Below are positions 25,207 through 35,227 of a stretch of 37,689 nucleotides of DNA, in pieces; the first letter of the stretch is position 1, and the number at the start of each line of letters is the position of its first letter. The translations under genes were made by a program, and so were the position numbers. Source of the DNA: Caldilineaceae bacterium (lineage in GTDB: Bacteria; Chloroflexota; Anaerolineae; Caldilineales; Caldilineaceae). The stretch lies in NCBI GenBank assembly GCA_022824685.1, contig JAJDZJ010000119.1, forward strand, positions 1 through 37,689. The letters run 5' to 3'. The notes under the pieces were generated by a model, which made no database searches, was not told the origin of the DNA, and worked only from the letters and a program-made list of their open reading frames with translations.

Positions 25207-25887
25207 ATGAAAATGATTGTGGGTCTGGGCAATCCCGGACCCAGATTCGCGCGCAGTCGACACAATATTGGCTTTCTGGTCGTGGACACATTGGCCCGAC
25301 GGCATGGAATTTCACTGTCCCGGTCCAAGTTCAACGCCCTATTTGGCATTGGCACGGTTCTTCCTTCCGGAAGGGCGGAGCCAGGTCGTTCGCCGAAAGC
25401 AGGTACAGCCGGTCAGAAGGCGCTTCTTGTGCGGCCGCTCACCTTCATGAACTTGTGCGGAAACGCTGTCGCGCCGCTGGCGAGCTACTATCGGATTGAA
25501 TCGCCAGACATCTTCGTGATTTATGACGAACTCGACCTGCCCAGCGGGCAACTGCGGCTTCGCCCATTCGGCGGAAGCGGCGGCCATAATGGTATGAAGT
25601 CGCTCATCACCAGGCTGGGAACCGACCGGTTTCCAAGAGCCAGGGTTGGCATTGGACGGCCCCAAAGCCCGATGAGGCCGGCAGACTATGTTTTGCAGAA
25701 CTTCAGCCCCAGTGAAGAGATCGTATTCGAAACGCTGCGCCGGCAAATCGCTGACGCTGCCGAGTGCTGGCTCTCTTTCGGAATCGACCTGGCCATGAAT
25801 CGGTACAACGTAGCCCACAGGGCATCGTCCCCTATCCAGGATGGACCCGAACAGGGCACTGCGAGTCAACGCGCTCCCAGGAGATGA
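25207..25887 (+). CDS. pth: Peptidyl-tRNA hydrolase
   Basis: Releases peptides from tRNAs that drop off the ribosome; cytoplasmic. Hallmarks: GLGNPG at 6-11, the catalytic His19 in SRHNIGF, RPLTFMNLCG, YDELDLPSG with the conserved Asp, and GGSGGHNGMKS. The length is 226, longer than the usual 190 or so, owing to an insert of about 20 residues near 53-75 (rich in Gly, Pro and Arg) and a polar C-terminal tail. AGGG lies 10 bases before the ATG. mfd follows 44 bases later, a common pairing in many bacteria. Confidence 0.96.
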   Translation: MKMIVGLGNPGPRFARSRHNIGFLVVDTLARRHGISLSRSKFNALFGIGTVLPSGRAEPGRSPKAGTAGQKALLVRPLTFMNLCGNAVAPLASYYRIESPDIFVIYDELDLPSGQLRLRPFGGSGGHNGMKSLITRLGTDRFPRARVGIGRPQSPMRPADYVLQNFSPSEEIVFETLRRQIADAAECWLSFGIDLAMNRYNVAHRASSPIQDGPEQGTASQRAPRR

Positions 25888-25931
25888 GAGCTTCGTGATT
25901 TTGACCCAGCAAACAAACGGCCCCTGATATT

Positions 25932-28900
25932 ATGAATCTTTCCGGCCTGCTCCCTCTGCTTAAGAATCTGCCATCCTTTCAGGAACTCCTCAAAGGACAT
26001 GACTCAGCCCCCCAAAAATTGTATGAGGCTGCGCGCGCCTTCGTTGTCGCCGGGCTCGCTACTGAAGTTGAAGGCCCGGTTCTGGTGATCACGGGAACCG
26101 GGGAACAGGCCCAGAAATGGGTGGAACGTCTGGAACTGTTTCTACCGCCTGCGCACGGCACGCCGCATGTATCCCTATATGCTGAGCCAGACGCCCTGCC
26201 CTTTGAGCGCATTCCCTGGACTGGGAAGACACGACAACTCAGGTTGACGGCGCTGGCCGCGTTGCAGCAGAAGGGAAGCGGGCCAGCGGTCGTTGTCTCT
26301 ACGGCACGCGCCGCGTTGCAAAAAACGCTGCCTGCCAGGGCTTTTCGCATCGCGCTGCGGCCGTTGCGAGTCGGCAGCTTCGTTCAGTTGGATGAGTTGA
26401 CCGGGCGATGGGCGCAAAGCGGCTACGAACCCGTTCAGGTCGTGGAGGAGCCGGGAACTTTCGCCCGTCGCGGCGGCATTGTCGACATCTGGCCGCCGAA
26501 CCTGCCGCACCCTGTTCGCGTCGATCTTTTTGGCGACGAGGTTGATACGCTTCGGTCATTTGATCCCGCAACCCAACGCAGTGAGCGGCAGCTGCAACGG
26601 GTTCTAATCGGGCCGGGAAATGAAGCCCTTGGCGGCTCCATTGCTCTGAACGCCCAACCAAAACCCGACCTGGAACTTCCTGGCGCCTCGCTGGCGGGGA
26701 GACAGGAAGGCGCCGGTCTGACAGACCTGTACGCTCGCGAAGAGGCTGCTGAAACTGCGACGAAGTCCAGAGCCTCCTCCGCCTCTCCCGGCGATGTCAA
26801 CGGACTGAGGGAGACTCTGTTGGGGGAACCCAATCTGCTCCTTGCCATCAGAGAGGAAATTGCCCAGGAGCTGGAAGACCTGGACGCCGGCCGAACTTTC
26901 CGTGGAGTCGAATGGTATCTGCCGTACCTGTTCGGGCGGCCTGCTTCGCTGTTGGACCACCTGCCCGCAAACGGCAAATTGGTCATTGATGACGGCGAGC
27001 AGGTGGTCGCAGGCCTGAACGAGGCCGAAGATGAGGCTGCGGGCGCCTACCAGGATCTGATGCGGGGCCATGAAATACCATCAAGATCAATCTCAAGTTT
27101 TTTCGATCCGGTGACTTTGCTAACCCAGATTGCATCCCGCAACCCGCTTGTGCTGGGCTCCAGCGGTCTGCCTGGGGCCGCGGTCGAAAGCGAGGGCTCC
27201 GCGCTTTCACGCCACTTTGTGCCCAGCCCCCACTATGCCGGTCAAACCAAACGCATCCTGCAGGAGATGCGCAAGTTCGCTGGCTCTCCTGATTCGGTCG
27301 TTCTGATTTCGCGGCAGTGCGCTCGGCTCGAAGAGGAGCTGAGAGAGGCGCATTTGCCGTCCTTCCTTATCCCGGACCTGGACAAGCCACCTCGCAAAGG
27401 GATATCTCTCATGCAGGGCGCCTTGACGGAAGGGTTTGCAATGGCCGGTTCCGACGGGGCGGAGCGTACAGACAACGGTACGCGGGCCCAAGGACTGCGC
27501 CTCTTGACCGATTCCGAGCTGTTCGGTTGGACCCGGCAGTCGCGACAACGGCAGCGCAGTTCCCAGTCGAAAGTGGCGCCGGAACTATTCTTTGCCGACG
27601 TCAACCCCAACGACTATGTCGTCCACATGGAGCACGGCATAGGCGTCTACGAGGGTCTGATCAGACTCGAGCTGGGAGGCGTTGAGCGGGAATACCTGCA
27701 GGTGAACTATGCCAGAGGAGACAAACTCTACGTGCCGGTCCATCAGGCGGACCGGCTCAGCCGCTACGTAGGGGCGGGAGATGCGGGCATTCCTCCCTCC
27801 GTGACCCGCCTGGGAACAAGTGACTGGCAGACTGTGAAGGCCCGCGCCAAGAAGGCTGTAGAGGACATTGCAGAGGATCTGCTCAAGCTGTATGCCGAAA
27901 GGGAGGTCGTCCCCGGTTATGCCTTCAGCCCGGATGGTCCCTGGCAGGAAGAGATGGAGGGCGCCTTCCCCTTCCGCGAAACGGCGGATCAGATGGACGC
28001 GATCGTTGACGTAAAACGGGATATGGAAACCGACCGGCCGATGGATCGAATTATTATCGGCGACGTCGGATACGGCAAGACTGAAGTCGCCATCCGCGCC
28101 GCATTCAAGGCTGTCATGGACGGCAAGCAGGCGGCGGTGCTCGTGCCGACAACGGTGCTTGCGCAGCAACACTTTCGAGTTTTCAGTGAGCGGCTGAGTC
28201 AGTTTCCCATCCTGGTGGAGATGCTCTCCCGCTTCAGGACGCAGTCTCAACAGGAGAAGGTGCTGCAAAAGATGCAGCAGGGCGCTGTTGACATCGTGAT
28301 TGGGACGCATAGATTGCTGTCAAAGGATGTCCAGTTCAAGTCGCTGGGGCTTCTCATCATCGACGAAGAGCAGCGGTTCGGGGTCAGTCACAAGGAGCGG
28401 CTCAAGCAGCTGCGGACGCAGATGGACGTGCTAACGCTGAGCGCAACGCCAATTCCCCGCACTCTCCACATGAGTCTCAGCGGCGTGCGCGACATGAGTA
28501 CGATCAATACGCCGCCCAGAGAACGGCTGCCGGTGCGCACCATCCTGTCAGAATTTGACAACACCTTGTTGCGCCAGGCTGTGCAAAGAGAGCTGGAACG
28601 AAATGGACAGGTGTTCTTCGTTCATAACCGGGTTCGGGGTCTGCAAACGCTTGCATCAAGACTTCAGCGAGAAGTTCCGGAGGCAGTTGTTGCCATCGCT
28701 CACGGCCAGATGGCCGAGCGCGAGTTGGAGGACACGATGCTTCGTTTCGCGGACGGCGAAATCGACGTTCTCGTCTGCACAACCATTGTCGAGAACGGGC
28801 TGGACATACGCCGGGCCAATACGATCATCGTTAACAGGGCCGATCACTTTGGACTGGCCCAATTATACCAGTTGCGAGGGCGTGTGGGCCGCGGTGCCGT

Positions 28901-29822
28901 CAGAGGATACTGTTATCTCTTCTATGATCGGCATACCACCCTGTCCTTCGATGCTCGACGCCGTTTGGAAGCGCTGCTTGAAAGCAGCGATGAGCTGGGC
29001 GCGGGCTTCCGCATTGCCATGCGCGACCTTGAAATCCGCGGCGCGGGTGAGCTGCTTGGATCCCGCCAGCACGGCCAAATCGCAAGCGTTGGATTTGATC
29101 TCTATACTCGGCTCCTGGCGCAATCCGTTAATGAGCTGAGAGAGAGAAGGGAACGTCTGGATGGAAGGCAGCAAAACGGCGCGACGGGGGGGGTGCCGGC
29201 ATCAAAGAATGGGGACAGCGCCTCCCAGCGCCCGCAACCGCTGCCCAATGAACTGCCCTTCCCGAGCGCCCTGGACGATCCGCTTGCCCCGCCGGTGACG
29301 CTCGACCTCCTGTTGCGCGCCGAAATCCCGCCAGACTTCGTTAAAGAAGAGGCGTTGCGTCTGCAACTGTACCGGCGCATCGCCGGGCTGAAGTCGCAAC
29401 ATGAGCTGGAAGAAATGCGGCGGGAAGTGGAGGATCGCTTTGGCAGAGACCTGGAGACAGGGACTCTTCCTCCCGAGATGGAGAATCTGTTCTACCAGAT
29501 CAGAGTGAAAATTGAGGCGCTGCGGACCGGGATCCTGAACATTGGCCGCCGCCGCGACCAGATCGCCATCCGTATTCCACAGGGCTTTCCGTTGCACGCG
29601 ATAGGAAGGGAGGAGGTAGTCAAAGGGGAGATTGCGGCCGGCCACAGGCGAAGGCTTCAGGAGTTCCTGCGTATGGCGTTGGGCGGCACGACCGACGAAG
29701 GTGAATTCATACCGAACAATGCGATCCATGTTGGGCGGGAAGCTGTCTATATTCCGATCGACGAAGAGGACCGGTGGCGGACCAATCTGCTGCATTCGCT
29801 GAAGGCGTTAGCGGGGAACTGA
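25932..29822 (+). CDS. mfd: Transcription-repair coupling factor Mfd
   Basis: A 1296-residue ATPase that removes stalled RNA polymerase from damaged DNA and recruits UvrA. Domain order: UvrB-like N-terminal modules (about 1-500), the CarD-like RNA polymerase interaction domain (about 553-640, [15 protein letters not shown]), the superfamily 2 helicase with Walker [10 protein letters not shown] near residue 711 and the DEEQ box near 810 (IIDEEQRFG), the second helicase domain with RGRVGRG, and the C-terminal TRCF domain (about 1140-1250). A linker near residue 265-290 is Ala/Ser-rich. Two low-complexity linkers (around 525 and 1085) are longer than in E. coli, which has 1148 residues. It follows pth by 44 bases. 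Confidence 0.97.
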   Translation: MNLSGLLPLLKNLPSFQELLKGHDSAPQKLYEAARAFVVAGLATEVEGPVLVITGTGEQAQKWVERLELFLPPAHGTPHVSLYAEPDALPFERIPWTGKTRQLRLTALAALQQKGSGPAVVVSTARAALQKTLPARAFRIALRPLRVGSFVQLDELTGRWAQSGYEPVQVVEEPGTFARRGGIVDIWPPNLPHPVRVDLFGDEVDTLRSFDPATQRSERQLQRVLIGPGNEALGGSIALNAQPKPDLELPGASLAGRQEGAGLTDLYAREEAAETATKSRASSASPGDVNGLRETLLGEPNLLLAIREEIAQELEDLDAGRTFRGVEWYLPYLFGRPASLLDHLPANGKLVIDDGEQVVAGLNEAEDEAAGAYQDLMRGHEIPSRSISSFFDPVTLLTQIASRNPLVLGSSGLPGAAVESEGSALSRHFVPSPHYAGQTKRILQEMRKFAGSPDSVVLISRQCARLEEELREAHLPSFLIPDLDKPPRKGISLMQGALTEGFAMAGSDGAERTDNGTRAQGLRLLTDSELFGWTRQSRQRQRSSQSKVAPELFFADVNPNDYVVHMEHGIGVYEGLIRLELGGVEREYLQVNYARGDKLYVPVHQADRLSRYVGAGDAGIPPSVTRLGTSDWQTVKARAKKAVEDIAEDLLKLYAEREVVPGYAFSPDGPWQEEMEGAFPFRETADQMDAIVDVKRDMETDRPMDRIIIGDVGYGKTEVAIRAAFKAVMDGKQAAVLVPTTVLAQQHFRVFSERLSQFPILVEMLSRFRTQSQQEKVLQKMQQGAVDIVIGTHRLLSKDVQFKSLGLLIIDEEQRFGVSHKERLKQLRTQMDVLTLSATPIPRTLHMSLSGVRDMSTINTPPRERLPVRTILSEFDNTLLRQAVQRELERNGQVFFVHNRVRGLQTLASRLQREVPEAVVAIAHGQMAERELEDTMLRFADGEIDVLVCTTIVENGLDIRRANTIIVNRADHFGLAQLYQLRGRVGRGAVRGYCYLFYDRHTTLSFDARRRLEALLESSDELGAGFRIAMRDLEIRGAGELLGSRQHGQIASVGFDLYTRLLAQSVNELRERRERLDGRQQNGATGGVPASKNGDSASQRPQPLPNELPFPSALDDPLAPPVTLDLLLRAEIPPDFVKEEALRLQLYRRIAGLKSQHELEEMRREVEDRFGRDLETGTLPPEMENLFYQIRVKIEALRTGILNIGRRRDQIAIRIPQGFPLHAIGREEVVKGEIAAGHRRRLQEFLRMALGGTTDEGEFIPNNAIHVGREAVYIPIDEEDRWRTNLLHSLKALAGN

Positions 29823-30054
29823 TAGGGCCAGACCAGCGCGAATTCGCAGTTGCGCTTGGGCAAAGAATGCCGTTAGCCTACCAGGGCCAACGTCGCGGAT
29901 AAGCCGAGACTACGACGCTTGACATCCATTCAGTTTCGTCCCGTAGGCGACTTAAACGGCTTGTCCGCGCTTTGACCTGCACGGAGTTTCAACTCGCGGT
30001 TGGACACGAGAGAACAGTTAAGAGAGGTAAAGTCTGCGCTTTCCTGCATCCTAG
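29823..30054. other. Short convergent intergenic region
   Basis: Between mfd and the convergent HMG-CoA synthase gene. A 10-bp palindrome (GCGAATTCGC) lies at 29839-29848. No U-tract terminator was found. Confidence 0.4.
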
Positions 30055-31161
30055 TCAGTTGGTCGAGAGCTTCCCTCGTAGCCGCACGTACTGCGCATAG
30101 TCAATCTCGATTCGGCGACCGATGTAATCCTGTGTTCGAGGAGCCCTTCTTTGGGCGCCTGCAATCAGATTGGTCGTACGCAGAAGGAATGCGTCGGAGC
30201 CTGCCCCGCTGCCGTAACTTACCGCCAAAACCAGCTGTTCTTCGGCAGCGACGTCGAGAACGGCGGTGAGGCCGATGAGCGCTGAACCGGCATAGGTGTT
30301 GCCGATGTCTCCCACCAGCATTCCGATCTTCCACTGCTCCTCATTGAACCCCAGCGCGCGCATCGCTCGAACAGGAAACTTGACGTTTGGTTGGTGCACG
30401 ACCACATGATCGATATCCGCGGCAGTCACTCCTGTTTCCCGCAACAACTGTTCGGCTGCGGGGATGACATGGCCGAAGTATCCCGGGTCCCCGCTGAATC
30501 GTTCCGCATGGCTTGGATATTGCGCCCCGGGCCGGCGCCAAAAGTCCGTCGTATCTGAGACATAGCTAAGGCTTCGCTCAATGACGGCGACAGATCGGTT
30601 CGCTGCCCCTAGCAGAATTGCCGCGCCGCCCGCCCCGGCTGTGTATTCCAGGGCGTCACCCGGACGGCTCTGCGCAGTGTCCATTCCGATTGCCATCGCG
30701 TACGGGGCCATTCCGCTCCCCACGAGTCCGATTGCGCCCTGCAAAGCTTCCGTTCCAGCTTTGCAGGCGAACTGCCAGTCTCCTGCCTGGGTGGCGGGTG
30801 TGGCGCCGATCGCTTCTGCCACGATTGTGCCGGTCGGTTTCACTGCGTAGGGGTGGCTCTCACTGCCCACCCAAACTGCCCGGATGTCCTTTGGATCGAC
30901 CTGTGACCGCGCAAGCGCATTGCGGGCCACTTCGATACTCATGGTCGCTGTGTCCTCGTCAAGCCCTGGCACCGCCTTCTCCTTTACCGGGCTGGCTGCG
31001 GACTCCGTTCGGTGAATTGCTCCCTTCACGCTGGTCTCACGGTCCTCTACACCGATCTCGCCCATCCAAATCCGGCTAATCTCTGCGCCCGGCAGGCGAA
31101 AACGCGGAACATAGGCTCCGTATCCGACAATCCCTACTTGCCTAACTGGTTGATTTAACAT
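30055..31161 (-). CDS. Hydroxymethylglutaryl-CoA synthase (archaeal-type)
   Basis: Condenses acetyl-CoA with acetoacetyl-CoA to HMG-CoA, the first dedicated step of mevalonate synthesis. From ATG 31161 the protein has 368 residues, of the thiolase superfamily. Catalytic residues are read as Glu101 in VGSESHPYAVKP, the nucleophile Cys133 in QFACKAGTEAL and His in VVVHQPNVKFP. The DEDTATM and SESHPYAVKPT signatures resemble archaeal enzymes rather than eukaryotic or Gram-positive MvaS. AAGAGG lies 7 bases before the ATG. The HMG-CoA reductase gene ends 43 bases upstream, so the two form an operon. The archaeal thiolase and DUF35 partner genes are not present next to it. Confidence 0.93.
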   Translation of the reverse strand: MLNQPVRQVGIVGYGAYVPRFRLPGAEISRIWMGEIGVEDRETSVKGAIHRTESAASPVKEKAVPGLDEDTATMSIEVARNALARSQVDPKDIRAVWVGSESHPYAVKPTGTIVAEAIGATPATQAGDWQFACKAGTEALQGAIGLVGSGMAPYAMAIGMDTAQSRPGDALEYTAGAGGAAILLGAANRSVAVIERSLSYVSDTTDFWRRPGAQYPSHAERFSGDPGYFGHVIPAAEQLLRETGVTAADIDHVVVHQPNVKFPVRAMRALGFNEEQWKIGMLVGDIGNTYAGSALIGLTAVLDVAAEEQLVLAVSYGSGAGSDAFLLRTTNLIAGAQRRAPRTQDYIGRRIEIDYAQYVRLRGKLSTN

Positions 31162-31204
31162 GCGTATGCCTCTTGGGGAAAGTTCTGGCTGGCCGCCCTG
31201 CACG

Positions 31205-32578
31205 TCAGTTGTCTGTATCTCGCAGCAGTTCCCTGGCCCGTTCCACTCGGATGGTACCTTCCGACACCAGCTTGCCGGCGATCACTTCGACCGCCATTCC
31301 TTGTGCGCCCGCGGACACGGCTACCTGGCGCGCATGAAGACGCATATGGCCCTTCTGAATGCCTATGGTCGCTAGGGCCCGAAGGGCAGCCAGATTCTGT
31401 GCCAGACCCACAGCGGCCACGATTTCGCTTAGCCTGGCAGCGGCGCCGGACGGAGGCGCCGCCGCTTCGTCACCATTTGAACAAGGCCGAACGTGGGCCT
31501 GGCCGTCATTCACGCCGGCGTCCAGCCCCAGAATTTTCAACGCGATACGGGACGAGGGATGGCTCTGGGTGGCCCCGCCCACAGTGCCGACCGCCAGCGG
31601 CATTTCGAGGCGGCCATGCAACAGCTCCGAACCGGGCGCGCCCTGCACATGCCAGCTGGTGAGAGAACGGTACTGCCCGTCCCGCGCCGCCCAGGCGTGG
31701 GCCCCGGCCTCCACCGCCCGCCAATCGTTTCCGGTCGCCAAAAGCACGGCGTCCACACCGTTGAAAATGCCCTTGTTGTGTGTTGCAGCTCGGTAGGGGT
31801 CCGCGTAGGCGAACGCGCTCGCTTCCGCGATCCGATGAACGACTTCGCGACCAGGAAACTCGACGCTGTCAAACGCGTTGGCGGGTATCTCGACCTCTGC
31901 CCAGGCGCGCCGCTTGTCGCTCAAGTTCGATAGAATCCGCAATCCAGCCCGACCCCCTGTGAGCTGTTCCAGAAGCGGCGCGACGGCTTCAGCGGACGTA
32001 TTGGCAGCGTTTGCGCCCATGGCGTCGCGGCAGTCGATGAGAAGGTGAACGACTAACATGGGTCCTGCGGGCGTGTCCGGCAGATGCCGCACCTCAATGT
32101 TTTGCGGGCCTCCACCCAGGCGCGTCAGCGATGGGCTGGTTTCGGCGCATGCCAAAATCTGTTCACGTGCCGCAACTATCTCTTTCTCCGCCTTGCAAGG
32201 ATCACCCACATCCAGTAGCTGAACTTGGGCGATCATGACCGGTCGAGTGCTTCCTGCCGAGATGCCCCCGCCTGCCCTCGCAAGCAGGGCTCCAAAGCTG
32301 ACCGCCGCCACCACTGACGGCTCTTCCACCGCCATGGGAACCAGGTAGTTCCTGCCGTTGATCAGGAAATTGGCGCCGATTCCCAGCGGCAGAGCAAACC
32401 GCCCGACGACGTTTTCGATCATCGCGTCGGCTTCCTCGGCGCCGATACTCTCAGCCAGGAGCGCCGTCTCTGCCCCGCTCAGCTCCGCCCAGCCAGCAAG
32501 AATCTCCACGCGGTCGCTCAGACCTCTCCGATAGAAGCCCTCGAGTCTCGAAGAACGACAGTCCTTGTTAACAGTAAT
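31205..32578 (-). CDS. Class II hydroxymethylglutaryl-CoA reductase with probable ATT start
   Basis: Reduces HMG-CoA to mevalonate, or the reverse, depending on physiology. Class II motifs: Glu in ENVVGRFALPLG, IDCRDAMGANAAN, the catalytic Lys in THNKGIF with Asp 16 residues later in ATGNDW, and His in KGHMRLHAR. No ATG, GTG or TTG lies upstream of a GTG at 32509, yet the frame continues with GFYRRGLSDR, the aromatic-LS-Arg pattern expected at the N-terminus of this class. An ATT at 32578 is preceded by GAGGAGG at 6 bases and the first stop upstream is at that same leader, so ATT is the likeliest start (457 residues). HMG-CoA synthase follows after 43 bases. Confidence 0.9.
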   Translation of the reverse strand: MTVNKDCRSSRLEGFYRRGLSDRVEILAGWAELSGAETALLAESIGAEEADAMIENVVGRFALPLGIGANFLINGRNYLVPMAVEEPSVVAAVSFGALLARAGGGISAGSTRPVMIAQVQLLDVGDPCKAEKEIVAAREQILACAETSPSLTRLGGGPQNIEVRHLPDTPAGPMLVVHLLIDCRDAMGANAANTSAEAVAPLLEQLTGGRAGLRILSNLSDKRRAWAEVEIPANAFDSVEFPGREVVHRIAEASAFAYADPYRAATHNKGIFNGVDAVLLATGNDWRAVEAGAHAWAARDGQYRSLTSWHVQGAPGSELLHGRLEMPLAVGTVGGATQSHPSSRIALKILGLDAGVNDGQAHVRPCSNGDEAAAPPSGAAARLSEIVAAVGLAQNLAALRALATIGIQKGHMRLHARQVAVSAGAQGMAVEVIAGKLVSEGTIRVERARELLRDTDN

Positions 32579-32748
32579 GTTGTGCCTCCTCAGTTAGGGA
32601 CAGCATTGGGACTCCATACGCCGCAGATGTATGGGACGCCCCGCGGCCCCAACCTCGCGATCCGACCCTGCCTGCATTCCAAACAATAGCAGGGCCGTGC
32701 TGCCAATCTCTATCAGATGTCTGTGGGAAAGGTTCTGACAGTACCTGT

Positions 32749-34167
32749 TCAGTCAAATGCCAGAAGTGTCTTTGCGATTGGGCCTTCAAAGAGCTGCGGG
32801 GCGATTGCCATGCTGGTGACCAAAACGATCGCGATCACGGCAAAGACGACTCCGATTGGCCGCTCACGCGGGAGCAATGGATTGTTCAGAGGGCCGAAAA
32901 AGATGCCGACCATGCGCACGAAACCGAGAATGACGCTTGCGCTTGCCACCAGGACAACCGCCGCGAAGCGCCAATCGCCTTCCGCCAAGGCCTGAAGCGC
33001 CGACCAATGCCCGGAGAACCCGGCGGTCAACGGGAAACCGGCCAGGCCAAGGCTGCCCAAAAGAAATGCCGCCGTACTCCATGGCAGACGTGCGCCCACC
33101 CCATGTAGGTGATCGGGATTCAGACTGCCTGCAGCTTGGCGAATTTGGGCAAGCCCGGTCGCCGCGCTCATCGTGCTCAAAATGCGGAGCGCGAAGAGAG
33201 AGATGAATAAAGGCCGACTGCGTTCGTCCGTCCCGGTCAGTAACAGTAGAATCAGGCCCCAATCGTGCAGCATGGCGTAGCCCAGCAGGCGGCCCGGATG
33301 GCTGGCCGCGGCAGCGGCAACACCGCCCCAAACCAGAGTGATGGTGGCTGTTGAAGTCAACCAAACGTTGAGTACGGTGCTGTCAAATAGCAGTGGGAAA
33401 CTCGAAGTCGCAAGGTAAAAGATGTAGAGAGCGAGAGACTGGTAAAGCAGTATTGCCAACGCCATCGCGATGGGAGGAGACGATTCGGCCAGTTGCGGCT
33501 GGGCGCTATGCAAAGGGACCGGCGCCAGCAGCAGCAGCAGTCCTGCGCCGAGAAGCTGAGCTCCGGTTGCTGCCAGTCGAATGTCCTGTGGATTGAGAGG
33601 CAACTGCTCCATATGCCACGCGGCAAGCAACATGAACGGAGTCGCCAAAATGGGCGGCAGTATCGCACGTAAGGAGCTCATCGCTTCCCCGGGGATGCCG
33701 ACCTGAATGGGAAAGACGCTAACCGTCATCAGAACTGCCAGCATGGCCGGGGCAAGGAAAACGGGCGAAAGCGGCGCATCCGTCACCAGGGCCATTCCAA
33801 TGTAGCCTGCTCCTACGAGCAGCATCGACGGCGGAAACACTTTGCCCTGGGTTGCCGCCGCAGCCAAAAGCATGCCGGACCCTAGCAGAAGAAGCGCGAT
33901 GACGACGATCGGTTCATTGGTCTGTGTCAACTGAAGGCGGAATCCGAACTGCCAGATCCCTGCGCGTAGATTCAGTTCGATGGGAATGAATGGAAAGGCT
34001 AGTGAAGTCGCGTTCAGGGGAAACTGCCAGAGCAAAATGCCAACGAGATTCAGCATCACGCCGTTGGCAAGCAGAACGCCCCGCTCCCATATGCGCAGGA
34101 AGTAGCTCGAGAGTATGCAAAACAGCAGGAGACTCAACAGAAAAGAAGGTAGGGCAAGTTGGACCAT
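32749..34167 (-). CDS. Complex I/Hyf antiporter-like membrane subunit (NuoN-like, divergent)
   Basis: A 472-residue integral membrane protein with about 13-14 hydrophobic helices and the general layout of the NuoL/M/N and HyfF family, including APVPLHSAQPQL where canonical proteins have a Pro-Phe-His-x-Trp motif and LPWSTAAFLLGSLGLAGFPLTAGFSGHW near residue 385, typical of the C-terminal half of this family. The channel Lys and Glu of canonical subunits are not at their usual places: Lys is replaced in the segment before PLH, and Gln stands in ILLYQSLAL. It is the last of three neighbouring membrane genes. It may work as a proton or sodium conductor with an unknown partner, or have lost transport. 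No quinone-reducing subunits are near. Confidence 0.7.
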   Translation of the reverse strand: MVQLALPSFLLSLLLFCILSSYFLRIWERGVLLANGVMLNLVGILLWQFPLNATSLAFPFIPIELNLRAGIWQFGFRLQLTQTNEPIVVIALLLLGSGMLLAAAATQGKVFPPSMLLVGAGYIGMALVTDAPLSPVFLAPAMLAVLMTVSVFPIQVGIPGEAMSSLRAILPPILATPFMLLAAWHMEQLPLNPQDIRLAATGAQLLGAGLLLLLAPVPLHSAQPQLAESSPPIAMALAILLYQSLALYIFYLATSSFPLLFDSTVLNVWLTSTATITLVWGGVAAAAASHPGRLLGYAMLHDWGLILLLLTGTDERSRPLFISLFALRILSTMSAATGLAQIRQAAGSLNPDHLHGVGARLPWSTAAFLLGSLGLAGFPLTAGFSGHWSALQALAEGDWRFAAVVLVASASVILGFVRMVGIFFGPLNNPLLPRERPIGVVFAVIAIVLVTSMAIAPQLFEGPIAKTLLAFD

Positions 34168-34312
34168 GGAACGCAGCTATTCACTCATTGGCACAAGCAT
34201 TCTGGCATTCCCTGATCGCCGCTCAGCGGCAAAGCAAGCAGATCGATCCGTTTTGTGGGGCGCTCATCAGTTCAGCGCCGTAGCAGCACAGTCGCGGGGC
34301 AACTGCGTTTCT

Positions 34313-35056
34313 TCACCCATTATGGGGATCTGTCTTCTGGCGACGACTAATGAGACTGTAGAACCAGTATCCGAATCCATAACCAAGGACTCTCGCGCCC
34401 GAAGCAATGGTGTGACGGGGTTGGACTCCCGGGTTCAAGTCGGGATCGGTAGCCGAAACCTCGACCAGAGTAAGGGCATCATCCTCGGCCAACAGCAGAT
34501 AGCTGCAAGCCAGAGCGACAAGTATTTGCAGGACCCCCAATATGACGATGACTGCGGGCAATGGAAACAATATCGATAGGAAAGCCTGAACAGGGATGAG
34601 CCACAAGAGCAGGCCAAATCCTCCAAAAAGGGCGGTCTCGGTCATTCCCAAGGTGATCAGTGCAACGGTTGCCAACCAGAGGAAGAGGGCCTTGGTCGCG
34701 TTCGACAGTAGAGGCAGTTCGACGGCTTCGCTTGCATTCCAAATCAACAGGCTCGCGATGCCCAGGACAAGCAGACGAAACAGTCTGGAACTGAATTCGC
34801 CGGAAGTTTGGACCTGCACATTGCTGGTCTGCAGGATCGACAGCAAGAGAATGACGCAGGCCAAGACCTGAACACCGAAGTGCACGGTGGGCCAAGGCCC
34901 CGGCAGCCCATAGACGGCGCCAACTAAAGCGCTCGTGCCAATCTGAACGACCAGCAGGCTGGGCAACGCGATGCGCCAATCCCACAATACCACGGGCAAT
35001 ACCGCGGCCAGTCCTAGCAAAATGTGAATGGGAACAGATGCCCACAGCGCAGCCAT
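34313..35056 (-). CDS. Membrane protein, HyfE/NuoK-like candidate
   Basis: A 247-residue membrane protein with about six or seven hydrophobic helices, then a charged C-terminal tail with a YGFGYWFYSL segment. The helix with ITLGMTETALFGGFGLLLW and the next one recall the NuoK half of HyfE, but similarity is weak. The position between a NuoL-like and a NuoN-like protein matches the hyfD-hyfE-hyfF order, which is the main support. A start at ATG 35056 is used; the ribosome site is weak. Exact family uncertain. Confidence 0.6.
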   Translation of the reverse strand: MAALWASVPIHILLGLAAVLPVVLWDWRIALPSLLVVQIGTSALVGAVYGLPGPWPTVHFGVQVLACVILLLSILQTSNVQVQTSGEFSSRLFRLLVLGIASLLIWNASEAVELPLLSNATKALFLWLATVALITLGMTETALFGGFGLLLWLIPVQAFLSILFPLPAVIVILGVLQILVALACSYLLLAEDDALTLVEVSATDPDLNPGVQPRHTIASGARVLGYGFGYWFYSLISRRQKTDPHNG

Positions 35057-35227
35057 GTATAGTGCTCTTCAGGTCTAAAAATACGCGTACTGACTCAATC
35101 TGTCGCAAATGGCGGCCCAAGCTGGGCCCGCTGCACCAGAATACGCCCATTTGCCGATTCAGAGAAAAGTCTGTCTCCCTGGAGGCGGGCTTTCCGAGCG
35201 ATTCGCGGCTCCCCAGAGCGGCCGTTA

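Noticed and set aside
34431-34450. GGTTCAAGTC-like stretch resembling a tRNA T-loop
   Set aside because: It lies within the coding frame of a membrane protein and no acceptor or anticodon stem can be folded around it.
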